A stretch of 64,000 nt of DNA from NCBI GenBank assembly GCA_017471965.1, contig JAFURF010000008.1:1-64000 (forward strand). The letters run 5' to 3'. This stretch comes from Bacteroidales bacterium (GTDB taxonomy: Bacteria > Bacteroidota > Bacteroidia > Bacteroidales > UBA932). Positions 12,623 through 21,429 of the stretch are shown here, piece after piece; the stretch's first letter is position 1; every line of letters starts with the position of its first letter. A program made the translations under genes and the position numbers. The notes under the pieces were generated by a model. The model saw only the letters and a program-made list of their open reading frames with translations, ran no database searches and was not told the DNA's origin.

Positions 12623-15280
12623 ATGAACAAGAGACTCTTTCTTATTGACGGACATGCGCTGATATTCAAGATGTACTACGCATTCCTGAGGCATCCCATG
12701 ATCAATTCAAAGGGGGCCGACATGTCCATCCTGTTCGGATTCACCAAATATATAATGGAACTGATCGAGAGGGAGAAGCCTACTCATCTCGCAGTTGCGT
12801 TCGATCCTCCGGGAGGCACCTTCCGACACGAGATGTACCCCGAATACAAGGGCACGAGGTCCGAGACACCTCAACTCGTGATAGACTCCCTCGACCCACT
12901 CTGCGAACTCTGCCGGGCACTGGGATTTCCGGTCCTGATGATAAAGGGGTTCGAGGCTGACGATGTGATAGGTTCAATGGCGAAAAGGGCAGAGAAGGAA
13001 GGTTTCGAGGTGTTCATGGTCACTCCGGACAAGGACTACGGGCAGTTGATCTCGCCTCATATCATCCAGTACAAGCCCGGCAAGTCCGGAAGCGACGTTG
13101 AACTGATCGACTCAGCGAAAATATGCGAAAAATATGGCATTGAACGGCCTGAGCAGGTCATCGAGATCCTTACCCTCTGCGGAGATGCATCCGACAACAT
13201 CCCTGGAGTCAAGGGCGTAGGTGAAGTCGGCGCAGGTAAACTCATAGCAAAATACGGAACAGTCGAAAATATCTACACCCACCTGGATGAACTCACTGCC
13301 AGCCAGCAGGATAAGTTCAGAAGCGCAGAAGGACATATCGCTCTGAGCCACGAACTCGTGACCATAAAGACTGACATCGAACTGGACGTCGAGAGCGACT
13401 CCATGGAACTGACAGGGCAATATTCACCGGAAGCCGCTGACCTTTTCGAGAAATATGAGTTCGGCTCGTTGCGCAAGTTCCTCGGCAACGTCCAGCCGTC
13501 AGCCCCTAAGGAAGAGAAGAAACTTTCATTCACGGAATCGACTCCTGCTGAAGTGTCTGCAATTGCCAAAAAGGGAGGGAGATGCGCCATCATCACAGAA
13601 GGAGAGCAGCAGGGCATATTCTCAGATATCTCCAAAGTTACAGTAGGCGTCCTTGAGGGTACCTCATGTACGGTCGCGGAAGGATCGGCAGATGATTTCA
13701 GGACAATCATCGAAGACCGGAAGGTGACAAAATACGGATATGACCTGAAGTTCCAGCGCAACATACTTTCGCACAACGGAATCAGCCTCGAAGGAAAATA
13801 CATGGACATCGAACTCATGCACTATCTCGTCAATCCGGAGAAGAGCCACAAGATCGATATCCTAGCCCGTACATATCTTGACATCAATCTGGAAGACAGT
13901 CTTCCGGAAAAGAAGGAAGAGGCTCCGATGTCGCTTTTCGACGAGCCGTCTGCCGAGGAGTCTGATTCCAACCGTTTCCCTGAAGCCGCAGTCACCATCA
14001 TGCTCGGCGAGAAGATATGGGAAGAGATGGAAGGTCTGGAACTATGCAACCTCTACGACACCATGGAGGAGCCGCTCATCAAGGTCCTGTCCAAGATGGA
14101 ACTCGAAGGAGTGAAGATCGACCTGGTGCAACTTCGCAGATATGCATCTTCTCTCGCCACGGAAATGAACGCAATCCAGGAGAGGGTGCGAGAAATGGCC
14201 GGGGAACCCGACCTGAACATCCTGTCTCCAAAGCAGATAGGCGCACTCATATTCGAGAAACTCAAACTTGACCCTAAGGTCAAGGCAAAGACTGGAGTAA
14301 GGTACAGTTATCCCACTGACGAAGACACTTTGAACGGCCTCGCAGACAAGCATCCGATAATCAACGAGATACTGGAATACCGTGCAGTGAAGAAACTCCT
14401 GTCTACATATATAGATCCGTTCGGCAACTACATTTCTCCCGTGACGGGAAAACTGCACACCACATTCAACCAGGCCCTCACGGCAACCGGACGTCTCAGT
14501 TCGTCAAAGCCTAACCTGCAGAACATCCCTATCCGCACTGAACGAGGCAAGGAAATAAGAAAGGCCTTCGTTCCGAGCCGTCCTGACGGAGTCCTTGTTT
14601 CTGCCGACTACTCGCAGATCGAACTCCGCATCATGGCACACCTCAGTTGCGACACCCACCTTATCGGGGCCTTCCGCAACGGTCAGGATGTCCATGCCAT
14701 CACTGCATCCAAGATATTCGGGATTCCGTTAGAAGAGGTGACTGCAGACCAGAGGCGCATAGCCAAAACCGCCAACTTCGGCATCATGTACGGAATCTCA
14801 TCCTTCGGTCTGTCCCAGCGTCTGCACATAAGCAGGGCTGAGGCCAAGAAGATCATAGAAGACTATTTCGCCAACTTCCCGGCCATATCATCATTCATAG
14901 AGGACACACTGACTTCCGCACGCGAGACAGGATATGTCGAGACCATATTCGGAAGACGCAGATACCTTCCGGACATCAACTCGAAGAACAATACCGTCAG
15001 GTCGCTGGCAGAACGTACTGCAATCAATGCTCCCATACAGGGAACATCGGCAGACATCATCAAACTCGCCATGATCAATGTGGACCGCCGTCTCGAAGAG
15101 GAAGGTCTCAAGAGCCGTATGGTACTACAGATACACGACGAACTTCTTTTCGACGCTGTACCTGAGGAAGTGGAGCAACTGGAAAAGATCGTAAGGGAAG
15201 AGATGGAGAACGTCACCGAATTGTCTATACCTCTAACAGTAGAATGCAACCATGGAAACAACTGGCTCGTCGCTCACTAA
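12623..15280 (+). CDS. polA: DNA polymerase I
   Basis: 885 residues. 5' nuclease domain 1-290: GFEADDVIG, VTPDKDYGQLIS, GDASDNIPGVKGVG with the metal-binding acids present. 3'-5' exonuclease-like domain about 305-465: the usual DxE motif is replaced by CAIITEGE (321-328), Asp374 (YGYDLKFQ) is kept, and the final Tyr-x3-Asp motif reads EAAVTIM, so proofreading is probably lost. Polymerase domain 475-885: motif A VSADYSQIELR (Asp662), motif B RRIAKTANFGIMYG, motif C QIHDELLFD (Asp839). An acidic linker (425-452) contains APMSLFDE, similar to a sliding-clamp binding peptide. The enzyme repairs DNA and removes Okazaki primers. The downstream sigma-factor gene overlaps its end by 29 bases. Confidence 0.97.
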   Translation: MNKRLFLIDGHALIFKMYYAFLRHPMINSKGADMSILFGFTKYIMELIEREKPTHLAVAFDPPGGTFRHEMYPEYKGTRSETPQLVIDSLDPLCELCRALGFPVLMIKGFEADDVIGSMAKRAEKEGFEVFMVTPDKDYGQLISPHIIQYKPGKSGSDVELIDSAKICEKYGIERPEQVIEILTLCGDASDNIPGVKGVGEVGAGKLIAKYGTVENIYTHLDELTASQQDKFRSAEGHIALSHELVTIKTDIELDVESDSMELTGQYSPEAADLFEKYEFGSLRKFLGNVQPSAPKEEKKLSFTESTPAEVSAIAKKGGRCAIITEGEQQGIFSDISKVTVGVLEGTSCTVAEGSADDFRTIIEDRKVTKYGYDLKFQRNILSHNGISLEGKYMDIELMHYLVNPEKSHKIDILARTYLDINLEDSLPEKKEEAPMSLFDEPSAEESDSNRFPEAAVTIMLGEKIWEEMEGLELCNLYDTMEEPLIKVLSKMELEGVKIDLVQLRRYASSLATEMNAIQERVREMAGEPDLNILSPKQIGALIFEKLKLDPKVKAKTGVRYSYPTDEDTLNGLADKHPIINEILEYRAVKKLLSTYIDPFGNYISPVTGKLHTTFNQALTATGRLSSSKPNLQNIPIRTERGKEIRKAFVPSRPDGVLVSADYSQIELRIMAHLSCDTHLIGAFRNGQDVHAITASKIFGIPLEEVTADQRRIAKTANFGIMYGISSFGLSQRLHISRAEAKKIIEDYFANFPAISSFIEDTLTSARETGYVETIFGRRRYLPDINSKNNTVRSLAERTAINAPIQGTSADIIKLAMINVDRRLEEEGLKSRMVLQIHDELLFDAVPEEVEQLEKIVREEMENVTELSIPLTVECNHGNNWLVAH

Positions 15281-15851
15281 TCTTTCGGACATAGACCTTG
15301 TCCGTCTGGCCCTGGAACAGAACCAGGCCGCATTCATCGTGCTCTACACCAGATACAATGCCGGTGTGAAGAGTCATATTTCCAGATATGTAAGTCAGAA
15401 GGAGGACGTGGAGGACATCTGCCTGGAAAGTTTCCAGAAGGCGTTCAGCCAGATAGGGTCATACAATCCGGAATACAAATTCTCCACATGGCTCTACCGC
15501 ATTGCACGCAACACCGCCTTCGACCATCTCAGCAAGCATGACAGGGAGAAGAACAATATGCCAACAACCTCCATCAACGAGGACATTGCCGAACTCAAGG
15601 AACTCCCGGCAACCATGCATAATCCTGAAGAAGACATCATAAACCAGCAGGAATACGACAAATGGCTGACCAACATAGAGAAACTGAAGGACGACTACAG
15701 GACCGTGGCAAAGATGAATCTGATAGACAACTTCGGCTACAAGGAGATTGCTGACGCTCTTGACATGCCTATCAATACCGTCAAGACCAAGATACGCCGT
15801 GCCAAGGCCCAACTCCTGAAAATGATGGATTATTCAGACGAACTGCTATAA
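15252..15851 (+). CDS. ECF-type RNA polymerase sigma factor
   Basis: 199 residues. Region 2 spans about residues 15-90: AFIVLYTRYNAGVKSHISRY, QKEDVEDICLESFQKAFSQI, YKFSTWLYRIARNTAFDHLS. Region 4 spans about 130-190: LKDDYRTVAKMNLIDNFGYK, EIADALDMPINTVKTKIRRA. A 40-residue polar linker separates them. No anti-sigma gene follows; instead it is followed two bases later by rsmG and overlaps polA by 29 bases, so expression is tied to housekeeping genes. This context suggests a constitutive or globally acting sigma factor and not one paired with a FecR-type anti-sigma factor; the regulon is not predictable. Confidence 0.93.
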   Translation: METTGSSLTNLSDIDLVRLALEQNQAAFIVLYTRYNAGVKSHISRYVSQKEDVEDICLESFQKAFSQIGSYNPEYKFSTWLYRIARNTAFDHLSKHDREKNNMPTTSINEDIAELKELPATMHNPEEDIINQQEYDKWLTNIEKLKDDYRTVAKMNLIDNFGYKEIADALDMPINTVKTKIRRAKAQLLKMMDYSDELL

Positions 15852-15853
15852 CT

Positions 15854-16528
15854 ATGACATACAACGAATTCAAGACAATAATAGAGACAAAATTCCCTGA
15901 AGTGACTCCGCAGCAGATGGAGCAGTTCGGCAAGATGGACGCCCTCTATCGTGAATGGAACGCAAAGATAAATGTAGTATCCAGAAAGGACATCGACGAA
16001 CTCTACCGCCACCATGTCCTTCACTCACTCGGCATAGCGGCATACCTGAAGACCCGCATGCCGGACATCTACGAGCGCCTGCGCGGAGACGGTCCATACA
16101 GCATCGCGGAACCGCTGAAGATCCTGGATCTGGGCACCGGCGGCGGCTTCCCCGGAATTCCTCTTGCCGTCATGTTCCCGCACGCACAGTTCACCTTATG
16201 CGATTCCATCGGCAAGAAGATAATCGTAGCGACTGAAGTATATAAAGGTCTCGGCCTCAAGAACGTGAAGACGGTGAACGCCCGTGCGGAGACACTGCCG
16301 GAAACATTCGACTATGTCGTATCGAGAGCCGTTACCTCGCTCGACAACTTCATGCCATGGGTCAAGGGAAAATATAGCGAAGGCATACTGTATCTCAAGG
16401 GAGGGGACCTCACAGAGGAGATCGCAAAGGCCCGACTGAGGAAAGGAAGTGTCCACACATGGCCCATCTCTGAGTGGACTGATGACCCTTTCTTTGAGAC
16501 GAAACAGGTCATCTTCATAGAGAAATGA
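15854..16528 (+). CDS. rsmG: 16S rRNA (guanine-527-N7) methyltransferase
   Basis: 224 residues. The GidB/RsmG family signature is clear: YREWNAKINVVSRKDIDELY followed by HHVLHSLGIAAYL, the SAM-binding glycine loop ILDLGTGGGFPGIPLAVMFP, LCDSIGKK, and FDYVVSRAVTSLDNFMPW. It methylates G527 of 16S rRNA in the cytoplasm. Residues 57-81 are slightly extended compared with the usual length of about 207-210. The gene starts two bases after the sigma-factor stop and is the last of the polA operon; rpmH downstream has its own consensus promoter. Confidence 0.96.
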   Translation: MTYNEFKTIIETKFPEVTPQQMEQFGKMDALYREWNAKINVVSRKDIDELYRHHVLHSLGIAAYLKTRMPDIYERLRGDGPYSIAEPLKILDLGTGGGFPGIPLAVMFPHAQFTLCDSIGKKIIVATEVYKGLGLKNVKTVNARAETLPETFDYVVSRAVTSLDNFMPWVKGKYSEGILYLKGGDLTEEIAKARLRKGSVHTWPISEWTDDPFFETKQVIFIEK

Positions 16529-16545
16529 ACTTTTTCACAAAATAT

Positions 16546-16576
16546 TTTGCAAATAAATTCAAAAACACTACCTTTG
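16546..16576 (+). promoter_or_regulatory. Consensus promoter of rpmH
   Basis: TTTG at 16546-16549, exactly 19 bases, then TACCTTTG at 16569-16576: a full match to the -33/-7 consensus, 39 bases before the rpmH ATG. Confidence 0.85.
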
Positions 16577-16615
16577 CACTCCCAAATTATACAGGAAATA
16601 TAAAAATATCTAGAT

Positions 16616-16768
16616 ATGAAAAGAACATTCCAACCATCACAGCGCAAGCGTCGCAACAAACACGGCTTCCGCGAGCGCATGTCGACTCCTAACGGACGTC
16701 GCGTTTTGGCAGCACGCCGTCGTCGCGGCCGCAAGAAATTGACCGTATCATCTGAGGACAGATGGTAA
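16616..16768 (+). CDS. rpmH: 50S ribosomal protein L34
   Basis: 50 residues: [20 protein letters not shown], then [20 protein letters not shown] and a short tail [10 protein letters not shown]. The N-terminal [11 protein letters not shown] and the [20 protein letters not shown] core are diagnostic of L34. It is a very basic protein of the large ribosomal subunit. It has a full consensus promoter and a Rho-independent terminator at 16776-16802. In most bacteria it sits near the origin with rnpA and dnaA; here it lies between rsmG and a GH28 gene. Confidence 0.97.
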   Translation: MKRTFQPSQRKRRNKHGFRERMSTPNGRRVLAARRRRGRKKLTVSSEDRW

Positions 16769-16775
16769 AAATAGA

Positions 16776-16802
16776 AACCCGGCCGGAAGGTCGGGTTTTT
16801 TG
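16776..16802 (+). terminator. Terminator of rpmH
   Basis: CCCGGCC-GGAA-GGTCGGG hairpin followed by six T. The next gene (GH28) begins only 8 bases later. Confidence 0.85.
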
Positions 16803-16809
16803 TTGAGAC

Positions 16810-18102
16810 ATGAAAAGGATTCTTTTATCTGTGGCGGCAATCCTGGCGGCAATTGCCACCTATGGACAGGATATCTTCCCTGACGGATCACCGGTGAGTG
16901 ACTGGTTCTGTTCGTCAGCATCAATCCCTGATGCCCCATCATACGTGATCACGGACCACGGCGTCATGCCTGACAGCACGACACTTCAGACCGAAGCCAT
17001 CCAGAGAGTGATAGACCTTGCGCATTCCAACGGCGGAGGACGCATCGTCATACCTGAAGGAACATTTCTGTCAGGTTCCCTGTTCTTCAGGCCTGGCACA
17101 AGTCTGGAAATCAGGGGTGGAGGCACCTTGAAAGGCAGCGATGACATATCCGATTTCAAGGTCATCGATACCAGGCTTGAAGGTCGATGCATAAAGTACT
17201 TCGCCGCCTTGATCAACGCAGAGGGCGTCGACGGATTCTCCATAACAGGAAGAGGAACTGTCAACGGTAACGGAGAGCGTTACTGGAAGTCGTTCTGGCT
17301 TCGCAGGGAAGTCAACCCGCAATGCACAAATCTGGAAGAACTCAGACCCAGACTTATATATATAACCGACAGCAAGGATGTCCATATAGAAGGAGTGCAT
17401 CTCGAGAATTCCCCGTTCTGGACTACGCACCTGTACAAGTGCGAGCGGGTCAGAATTCATAATGTAAGCATATTCGCTCCGGCAGAACCTGTCAAGGCCC
17501 CGAGTTCTGATGCCATTGACATCGATGTATGCAAGGATGTCCATATCAAAGGATGCCACCTGTCCGTCAATGACGACGCCATCGCTCTGAAAGGAGGCAA
17601 AGGTCCATGGGCAGACAAGAATCCGGAAAACGGCCCCAACATGAGGATCATCATAGAGGACTGTACCTTCGGCTACTGTCACAGTGCGCTTACATGCGGC
17701 AGCGAATCCATCCACAACCGTAACGTCATTTTCCGCAACTGCAGGGTGGACAAGGCCGAAAGGCTTCTGTGGCTCAAGATGCGTCCGGACACGCCTCAAC
17801 TCTATGAGCATTTTCTGGTGGAAGGGATCACCGGTAATGCAGGGTCGTTCATATACATACAGCCATGGACGCAGTTCTTTGACCTTCAGGACAGGAAGGA
17901 TATCCCGATGTCATACGCTACCGGCCTCAGGATGAAGGACATCACCATGGATTGCCGCATATTCTTTGATGTGGTCGAAGGCCCCGGACAATATCTGCTT
18001 TCAGACTTCACTTTTGAAAATCTCGACATCAAGGCAGACGATACCGGATGCAACAGGAACGCCGTCAATGGTTTCATATGGAATAATGTCAATGTAAGAT
18101 GA
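16810..18102 (+). CDS. Secreted GH28-family glycosidase (polygalacturonase type)
   Basis: 430 residues with a signal peptide (MKRILLSVAAILAAIATYGQ). The right-handed beta-helix of family GH28 is evident from VITDHGVMPDSTTLQTEAIQ with GGGRIVIPEGTFLSGSLFFR. The catalytic region has PSSDAIDIDV (corresponding to the NTDG acid), NDDAIALKGG (Asp255/Asp256), HSALTCGSES (equivalent of GHG) and LLWLKMRP in place of the RIK motif. Family members hydrolyse galacturonan, rhamnogalacturonan or xylogalacturonan linkages; the altered RIK motif suggests a side-chain or oligosaccharide substrate, which is inference. It begins 8 bases after the rpmH terminator and overlaps tadA by 4 bases. No pectin-degrading neighbour or transporter is present. 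Confidence 0.92.
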   Translation: MKRILLSVAAILAAIATYGQDIFPDGSPVSDWFCSSASIPDAPSYVITDHGVMPDSTTLQTEAIQRVIDLAHSNGGGRIVIPEGTFLSGSLFFRPGTSLEIRGGGTLKGSDDISDFKVIDTRLEGRCIKYFAALINAEGVDGFSITGRGTVNGNGERYWKSFWLRREVNPQCTNLEELRPRLIYITDSKDVHIEGVHLENSPFWTTHLYKCERVRIHNVSIFAPAEPVKAPSSDAIDIDVCKDVHIKGCHLSVNDDAIALKGGKGPWADKNPENGPNMRIIIEDCTFGYCHSALTCGSESIHNRNVIFRNCRVDKAERLLWLKMRPDTPQLYEHFLVEGITGNAGSFIYIQPWTQFFDLQDRKDIPMSYATGLRMKDITMDCRIFFDVVEGPGQYLLSDFTFENLDIKADDTGCNRNAVNGFIWNNVNVR

Positions 18103-18539
18103 TGGAACAGGACGAAAGATACATGAAGGATGCCCTGCGCGAGGCAGGCATGGCCGCCGCCGAGGACGAAGTGCCTATTGGTGCGGTGATCGTGTGCAGG
18201 GGGCGCATAATCGGCAAAGGCCATAATATGACAGAACGGCTTAATGACCCGACTGCCCATGCAGAAATGATTGCCATAACGGCTGCAACAGAGGCCATGG
18301 GCGGGAAATACCTCAACGACTGCACCTTATATGTGACTGTAGAGCCTTGCCCTATGTGCGCCGGAGCCCTTGCCTGGTCCCAGATAGGGCGCGTCGTCTA
18401 TGGAGCATCAGACCCTAAAAGAGGATTTTCAATGTTCTCCCCTTCCCTCATGCATCCCAAGACAGAGGTCGTGAGCGGAGTACTGGCCGAAGAATGCAGC
18501 GATCTTGTCACTGAGTTTTTTAAGAACAAAAGGAAATAG
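18099..18539 (+). CDS. tadA: tRNA-specific adenosine deaminase
   Basis: 146 residues. Zinc-dependent deaminase motif HAEM (His54, Glu56) and PCPMCAGA (Cys84, Cys87), with DEVPIGAVIVCRGRIIGKGH and NGG-type core QIGRVVYGASDPKRG. This combination fits TadA, which converts A34 to inosine in tRNA-Arg(ACG) as a homodimer. Guanine deaminases have a similar fold, but the length and SDPKRGF segment favour TadA. The ATG overlaps the GH28 stop (ATGATGG), so the two are cotranscribed, an unusual pairing of a secreted glycosidase with a tRNA-editing enzyme. Confidence 0.94.
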   Translation: MMEQDERYMKDALREAGMAAAEDEVPIGAVIVCRGRIIGKGHNMTERLNDPTAHAEMIAITAATEAMGGKYLNDCTLYVTVEPCPMCAGALAWSQIGRVVYGASDPKRGFSMFSPSLMHPKTEVVSGVLAEECSDLVTEFFKNKRK

Positions 18540-18541
18540 AG

Positions 18542-18979
18542 ATGGAGTTTCTTGAAGGATTCGGGCTTTTCGGGCTTTTCATAGGCACATTTCTGGCGGC
18601 CACCATATTCCCGTTCAGTTCGGATGCCCTTTATCTTGCAATCCTGGCCGCCACCGCCAATCCTGTCGGCTGCCTTCTGGTCGGCACTCTCGGCAACTGG
18701 CTCGGGAGCGTCGTGACCTATTGGATAGGCTGGATCGGAAAGTGGGAATGGATAGAGAAGTGGTTCAAGGTAAAGCCTGAGACTCTGCAGAAACAGAAGG
18801 AGAAGATCGACAGATGGGGTGTATGGCTCGCCCTTACCGCATGGATTCCTTTCATCGGTGACGTGATTGCCATAGCACTGGGTTTCTACAAGACGCGCCC
18901 GGGCTGGACCATGGTCCTTCTCCTTATCGGCAAGTTCGCACGTTTCCTCGTATGGAACCTTATATACGGCCTGTTCTGA
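18542..18979 (+). CDS. YqaA-family inner-membrane protein (DedA-like)
   Basis: 145 residues, four to five hydrophobic segments. Residues 1-60 contain EGFGLFGLFIGTFLAATIFP with FSSDALYLAIL and NPVGCLLVGTLGNWLGS, and later WGVWLALTAWIPFIGDVIAI with ALGFYKTRPGWTMVLLLIGK, which match the YqaA branch of the SNARE-associated/DedA superfamily. DedA relatives flip or transport lipids such as undecaprenyl phosphate; the role of YqaA itself is unknown. The gene starts two bases after tadA and ends one base before the TSUP gene. Confidence 0.9.
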   Translation: MEFLEGFGLFGLFIGTFLAATIFPFSSDALYLAILAATANPVGCLLVGTLGNWLGSVVTYWIGWIGKWEWIEKWFKVKPETLQKQKEKIDRWGVWLALTAWIPFIGDVIAIALGFYKTRPGWTMVLLLIGKFARFLVWNLIYGLF

Positions 18980-18980
18980 T

Positions 18981-19706
18981 ATGGAAAACATCGTCCTGAT
19001 ATTTCTGCTCACCATAGGAGCCAGTTTCGTTCAGAGGACAACAGGCTTCGGGTTCGGCATATTCATCATGTCGGCCCTTCCTTTCCTGATGCCGTCATAT
19101 GCCGAGGCCACTACCCTCTCCGGCCTTCTTGCCCTGACAACCTCCACCATCGCAGCATGGAAATACAGAAAACTCGTGACATGGAAAAGACTGGTACCGA
19201 TACTGTCTGTCTTCTTTCTTGTATCTACCATTGCAATCTGCCTTCTCGCCAAGACCGATGACCATACACTCAGGATCATCCTCGGCTTCGTCCTCATACT
19301 TGTAAGTCTCTATTTCTCATTCTTCAGCAGAAGGATAAGATTCGGAACATCCCTTCCATATCAGATAGGAGCCGGAACCGCAAGCGGACTGATGGGAGGA
19401 TTCTTCGGCATGCATGGCCCTCCGGCGGTACTATACTTCATATCATCTGAGTCAGACAAGGAGCGCTACATGGCCATGGTACAGACCTACTTCGTGATAA
19501 CCAACGCCATGATGACCATCGTACGTGCATCAAACGGTTTCCTAACAAAGACCGTATGCATAGACTATGTCTTCTGTCTCGGAGCAGTAGCATTGGGAGG
19601 AGCGCTCGGCACATGGGCATTCAACCGCATCCCTTCCAAGACTTTTCCTTATGTCGTATATGCCTACATCGGCATCAGCGGAATCATAATACTTTTGACA
19701 GCGTGA
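18981..19706 (+). CDS. TauE/SafE-family (TSUP) membrane transporter
   Basis: 241 residues with about eight membrane helices. The first repeat has FVQRTTGFGFGIFIMSALPF followed by LMPSYAEATTLSGLLAL, and the second has GAGTASGLMGGFFGMHGPPA with VLYFISSESDK. These duplicated segments with Gly and Pro residues identify the TSUP family, which carries sulfite, sulfoacetate or other small anions across the cytoplasmic membrane. The substrate cannot be inferred; no sulfur-metabolism gene is nearby. It is the last gene of the tadA run. Confidence 0.9.
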   Translation: MENIVLIFLLTIGASFVQRTTGFGFGIFIMSALPFLMPSYAEATTLSGLLALTTSTIAAWKYRKLVTWKRLVPILSVFFLVSTIAICLLAKTDDHTLRIILGFVLILVSLYFSFFSRRIRFGTSLPYQIGAGTASGLMGGFFGMHGPPAVLYFISSESDKERYMAMVQTYFVITNAMMTIVRASNGFLTKTVCIDYVFCLGAVALGGALGTWAFNRIPSKTFPYVVYAYIGISGIIILLTA

Positions 19707-19717
19707 TGCGAAGTTAT

Positions 19718-19749
19718 TTTGCAGAAAAGTAAAATTAAGTATATCTTTG
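19718..19749 (+). promoter_or_regulatory. Promoter of tRNA-Gln
   Basis: TTTG at 19718-19721, 20 bases, TATCTTTG at 19742-19749, 11 bases before the mature tRNA. Confidence 0.8.
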
Positions 19750-19759
19750 CACCCGGAAT

Positions 19760-19830
19760 TGAGATATGGTGTAACGGTAGCACTACAGATTTTGGTTCTG
19801 TCTGTCCAGGTTCGAATCCTGGTATCTCAA
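19760..19830 (+). tRNA. tRNA-Gln(UUG)
   Basis: 71 bases. Acceptor TGAGATA/TATCTCA with discriminator A, anticodon arm ACAGA-TTTTGGT-TCTGT (anticodon UUG), T arm CCAGG-TTCGAAT-CCTGG. No encoded CCA. Own promoter and terminator. Confidence 0.95.
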
Positions 19831-19841
19831 CCTGAACAATG

Positions 19842-19866
19842 GCCGTCCTTTTGAGGACGGCTTTTT
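19842..19866 (+). terminator. Terminator of tRNA-Gln
   Basis: GCCGTCCT-TTTG-AGGACGGC followed by TTTTT. Confidence 0.85.
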
Positions 19867-19972
19867 CAATATGGTAAAGGCAGATGTCCGCAGAACATCG
19901 CCATTGTTCAGACGTGCCCCGCGGCTACGGAACAGGATGTGCGGCCAACGGGAGCAAATCCTGAAATGTACA

Positions 19973-21238
19973 TCACCGCAGCCTCACATCCATCTCAAAC
20001 CCCAGACGGCTGTTGTGATAAGGACAGTTCCACACACTCGCCTTGGCCTCACGTGTATTTGGTCTGCCGTCAGCCCTGACCGTCCTGAACCACTCCCCAT
20101 ATTCCCGATCGACGAAGTTGGCCTTGATGAAATCCCAGGTCCTGTATGCAACATCCAGATATTTCTCATCACCAGTCATCTGCCATGCATCCACACAACC
20201 TATGATCGTCTCACACTGGCACCACCACGATGCGTGGTCACGTAGGATACCGCCCCTCGACTCATACATCATATATCCTTTTTCCTGATTGAACCCCTCC
20301 TCTATGGCCGTATCTACAAGGCGGAGAGACACCTCACGGCATTTCCTGACAAGAGCATCATCCCCGCATGCCTGCGCTGCCTCCGTCAGGAGCCATGCAG
20401 TCTCGATATCATGCCCATAGGAAGCGACCGCCCCACCTGCCTTATCCCACGAAAGGTCAAAGTAAGGATTGAGATGACCTGTTTCAGCATCAAATATCCT
20501 GTCAGTAACCATCTCCACCACGGCCTTGAGCCTCTCTTCCAGACCCTTGTGAGCCCACACCTTATATAACTGGGTATAAGCCTCGACTATGTGGATATGG
20601 GTATTCATTGTCTTTAAAGCCTCGAGACCTGGAGCAGGTCTGTCACCTATGGGCTCAGTAAAATCGGAATTGAAGGCCTCGATATATCCGTCAATGTCCT
20701 TGTCTCTCACCTTGTCTTCGAGTGTGCGATAGAGCGCGATGGCGGCATCCAGGCTCTTCAGATTTCCTGTAGCCCTGTGATGCGCGACCAGTCCGTATAT
20801 GCCGTATGCAATGGCAAAGGTACGCTTGGTCGAATCCGACGGTACACCGTCAGGACCAGTCTGCCAGTAGACTCCTCCATCCTCATGATCGATAAATTTC
20901 TCCAGAAACTCTCTCTGCGCTCTGTCCGCTACCATAAGGTAATGTATGTCGCCATACATTTCATATGCTTTGGAAAACGTCCATAATATCCTTGAATTCA
21001 TCACACCTCCTTTCTGAGCATCGGGTCTTCCGCTTCCGTCACGGCCGACAATGCCATAGAATCCGCCTGAAGGATCGAACGAGTAGTGTATCCAGAAAGG
21101 GAGGATATTGTCAGTCAGATCAGCAAGGATTTCCTGACGCATCACATCTGCCTTTTCCGGCACATCTACAGCGGCCTCGCCGCAAGATGACGCCAAAGCC
21201 ATCACAATAAAATTGGCAAGAATCAACAACCTTCTCAT
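19973..21238 (-). CDS. AGE-family epimerase lipoprotein (cellobiose/mannobiose 2-epimerase type)
   Basis: 421 residues from the ATG at 21238 (an ATG three codons earlier is also possible; the longer open frame to 21412 has no signal). The signal MRRLLILANFIVMALASSC ends in a lipobox-like LASSC, so this is probably a membrane-anchored, exported protein. The (alpha/alpha)6 fold of N-acylglucosamine 2-epimerases is supported by NILPFWIHYSFDPSGGFYGI, NTHIHIVEAYTQLYKVWAHK, SYGHDIETAWLLTEAAQ and CPYHNSRLGFEM, with the three conserved His residues. The family epimerises the reducing-end glucose or mannose of beta-linked disaccharides. Related enzymes are mostly cytoplasmic, so export is unusual. It is divergent from the hybrid regulator of the polysaccharide locus and probably belongs to it. 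Confidence 0.85.
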   Translation of the reverse strand: MRRLLILANFIVMALASSCGEAAVDVPEKADVMRQEILADLTDNILPFWIHYSFDPSGGFYGIVGRDGSGRPDAQKGGVMNSRILWTFSKAYEMYGDIHYLMVADRAQREFLEKFIDHEDGGVYWQTGPDGVPSDSTKRTFAIAYGIYGLVAHHRATGNLKSLDAAIALYRTLEDKVRDKDIDGYIEAFNSDFTEPIGDRPAPGLEALKTMNTHIHIVEAYTQLYKVWAHKGLEERLKAVVEMVTDRIFDAETGHLNPYFDLSWDKAGGAVASYGHDIETAWLLTEAAQACGDDALVRKCREVSLRLVDTAIEEGFNQEKGYMMYESRGGILRDHASWWCQCETIIGCVDAWQMTGDEKYLDVAYRTWDFIKANFVDREYGEWFRTVRADGRPNTREAKASVWNCPYHNSRLGFEMDVRLR

Positions 21239-21429
21239 AGCAAACATTTTAGAATGTCTAAAGTTAGCGTAAATCAAAGAGCCTTGATTCAATCCTTCCC
21301 CGCAACACATGTACGATTTGTATCCTATAACGTCACATTTTGAGCAATGTCGACATCCGGACACAATCAAGACAACAAAGTTGACACATACAGTTGTAGA
21401 CAAATAATGCACATTCGGCGCAAATTGGT

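Noticed and set aside
13273..13818. 181-codon minus-strand frame inside polA
   Set aside because: Antisense shadow; Ser/Met/Pro-rich with no domain and no promoter.
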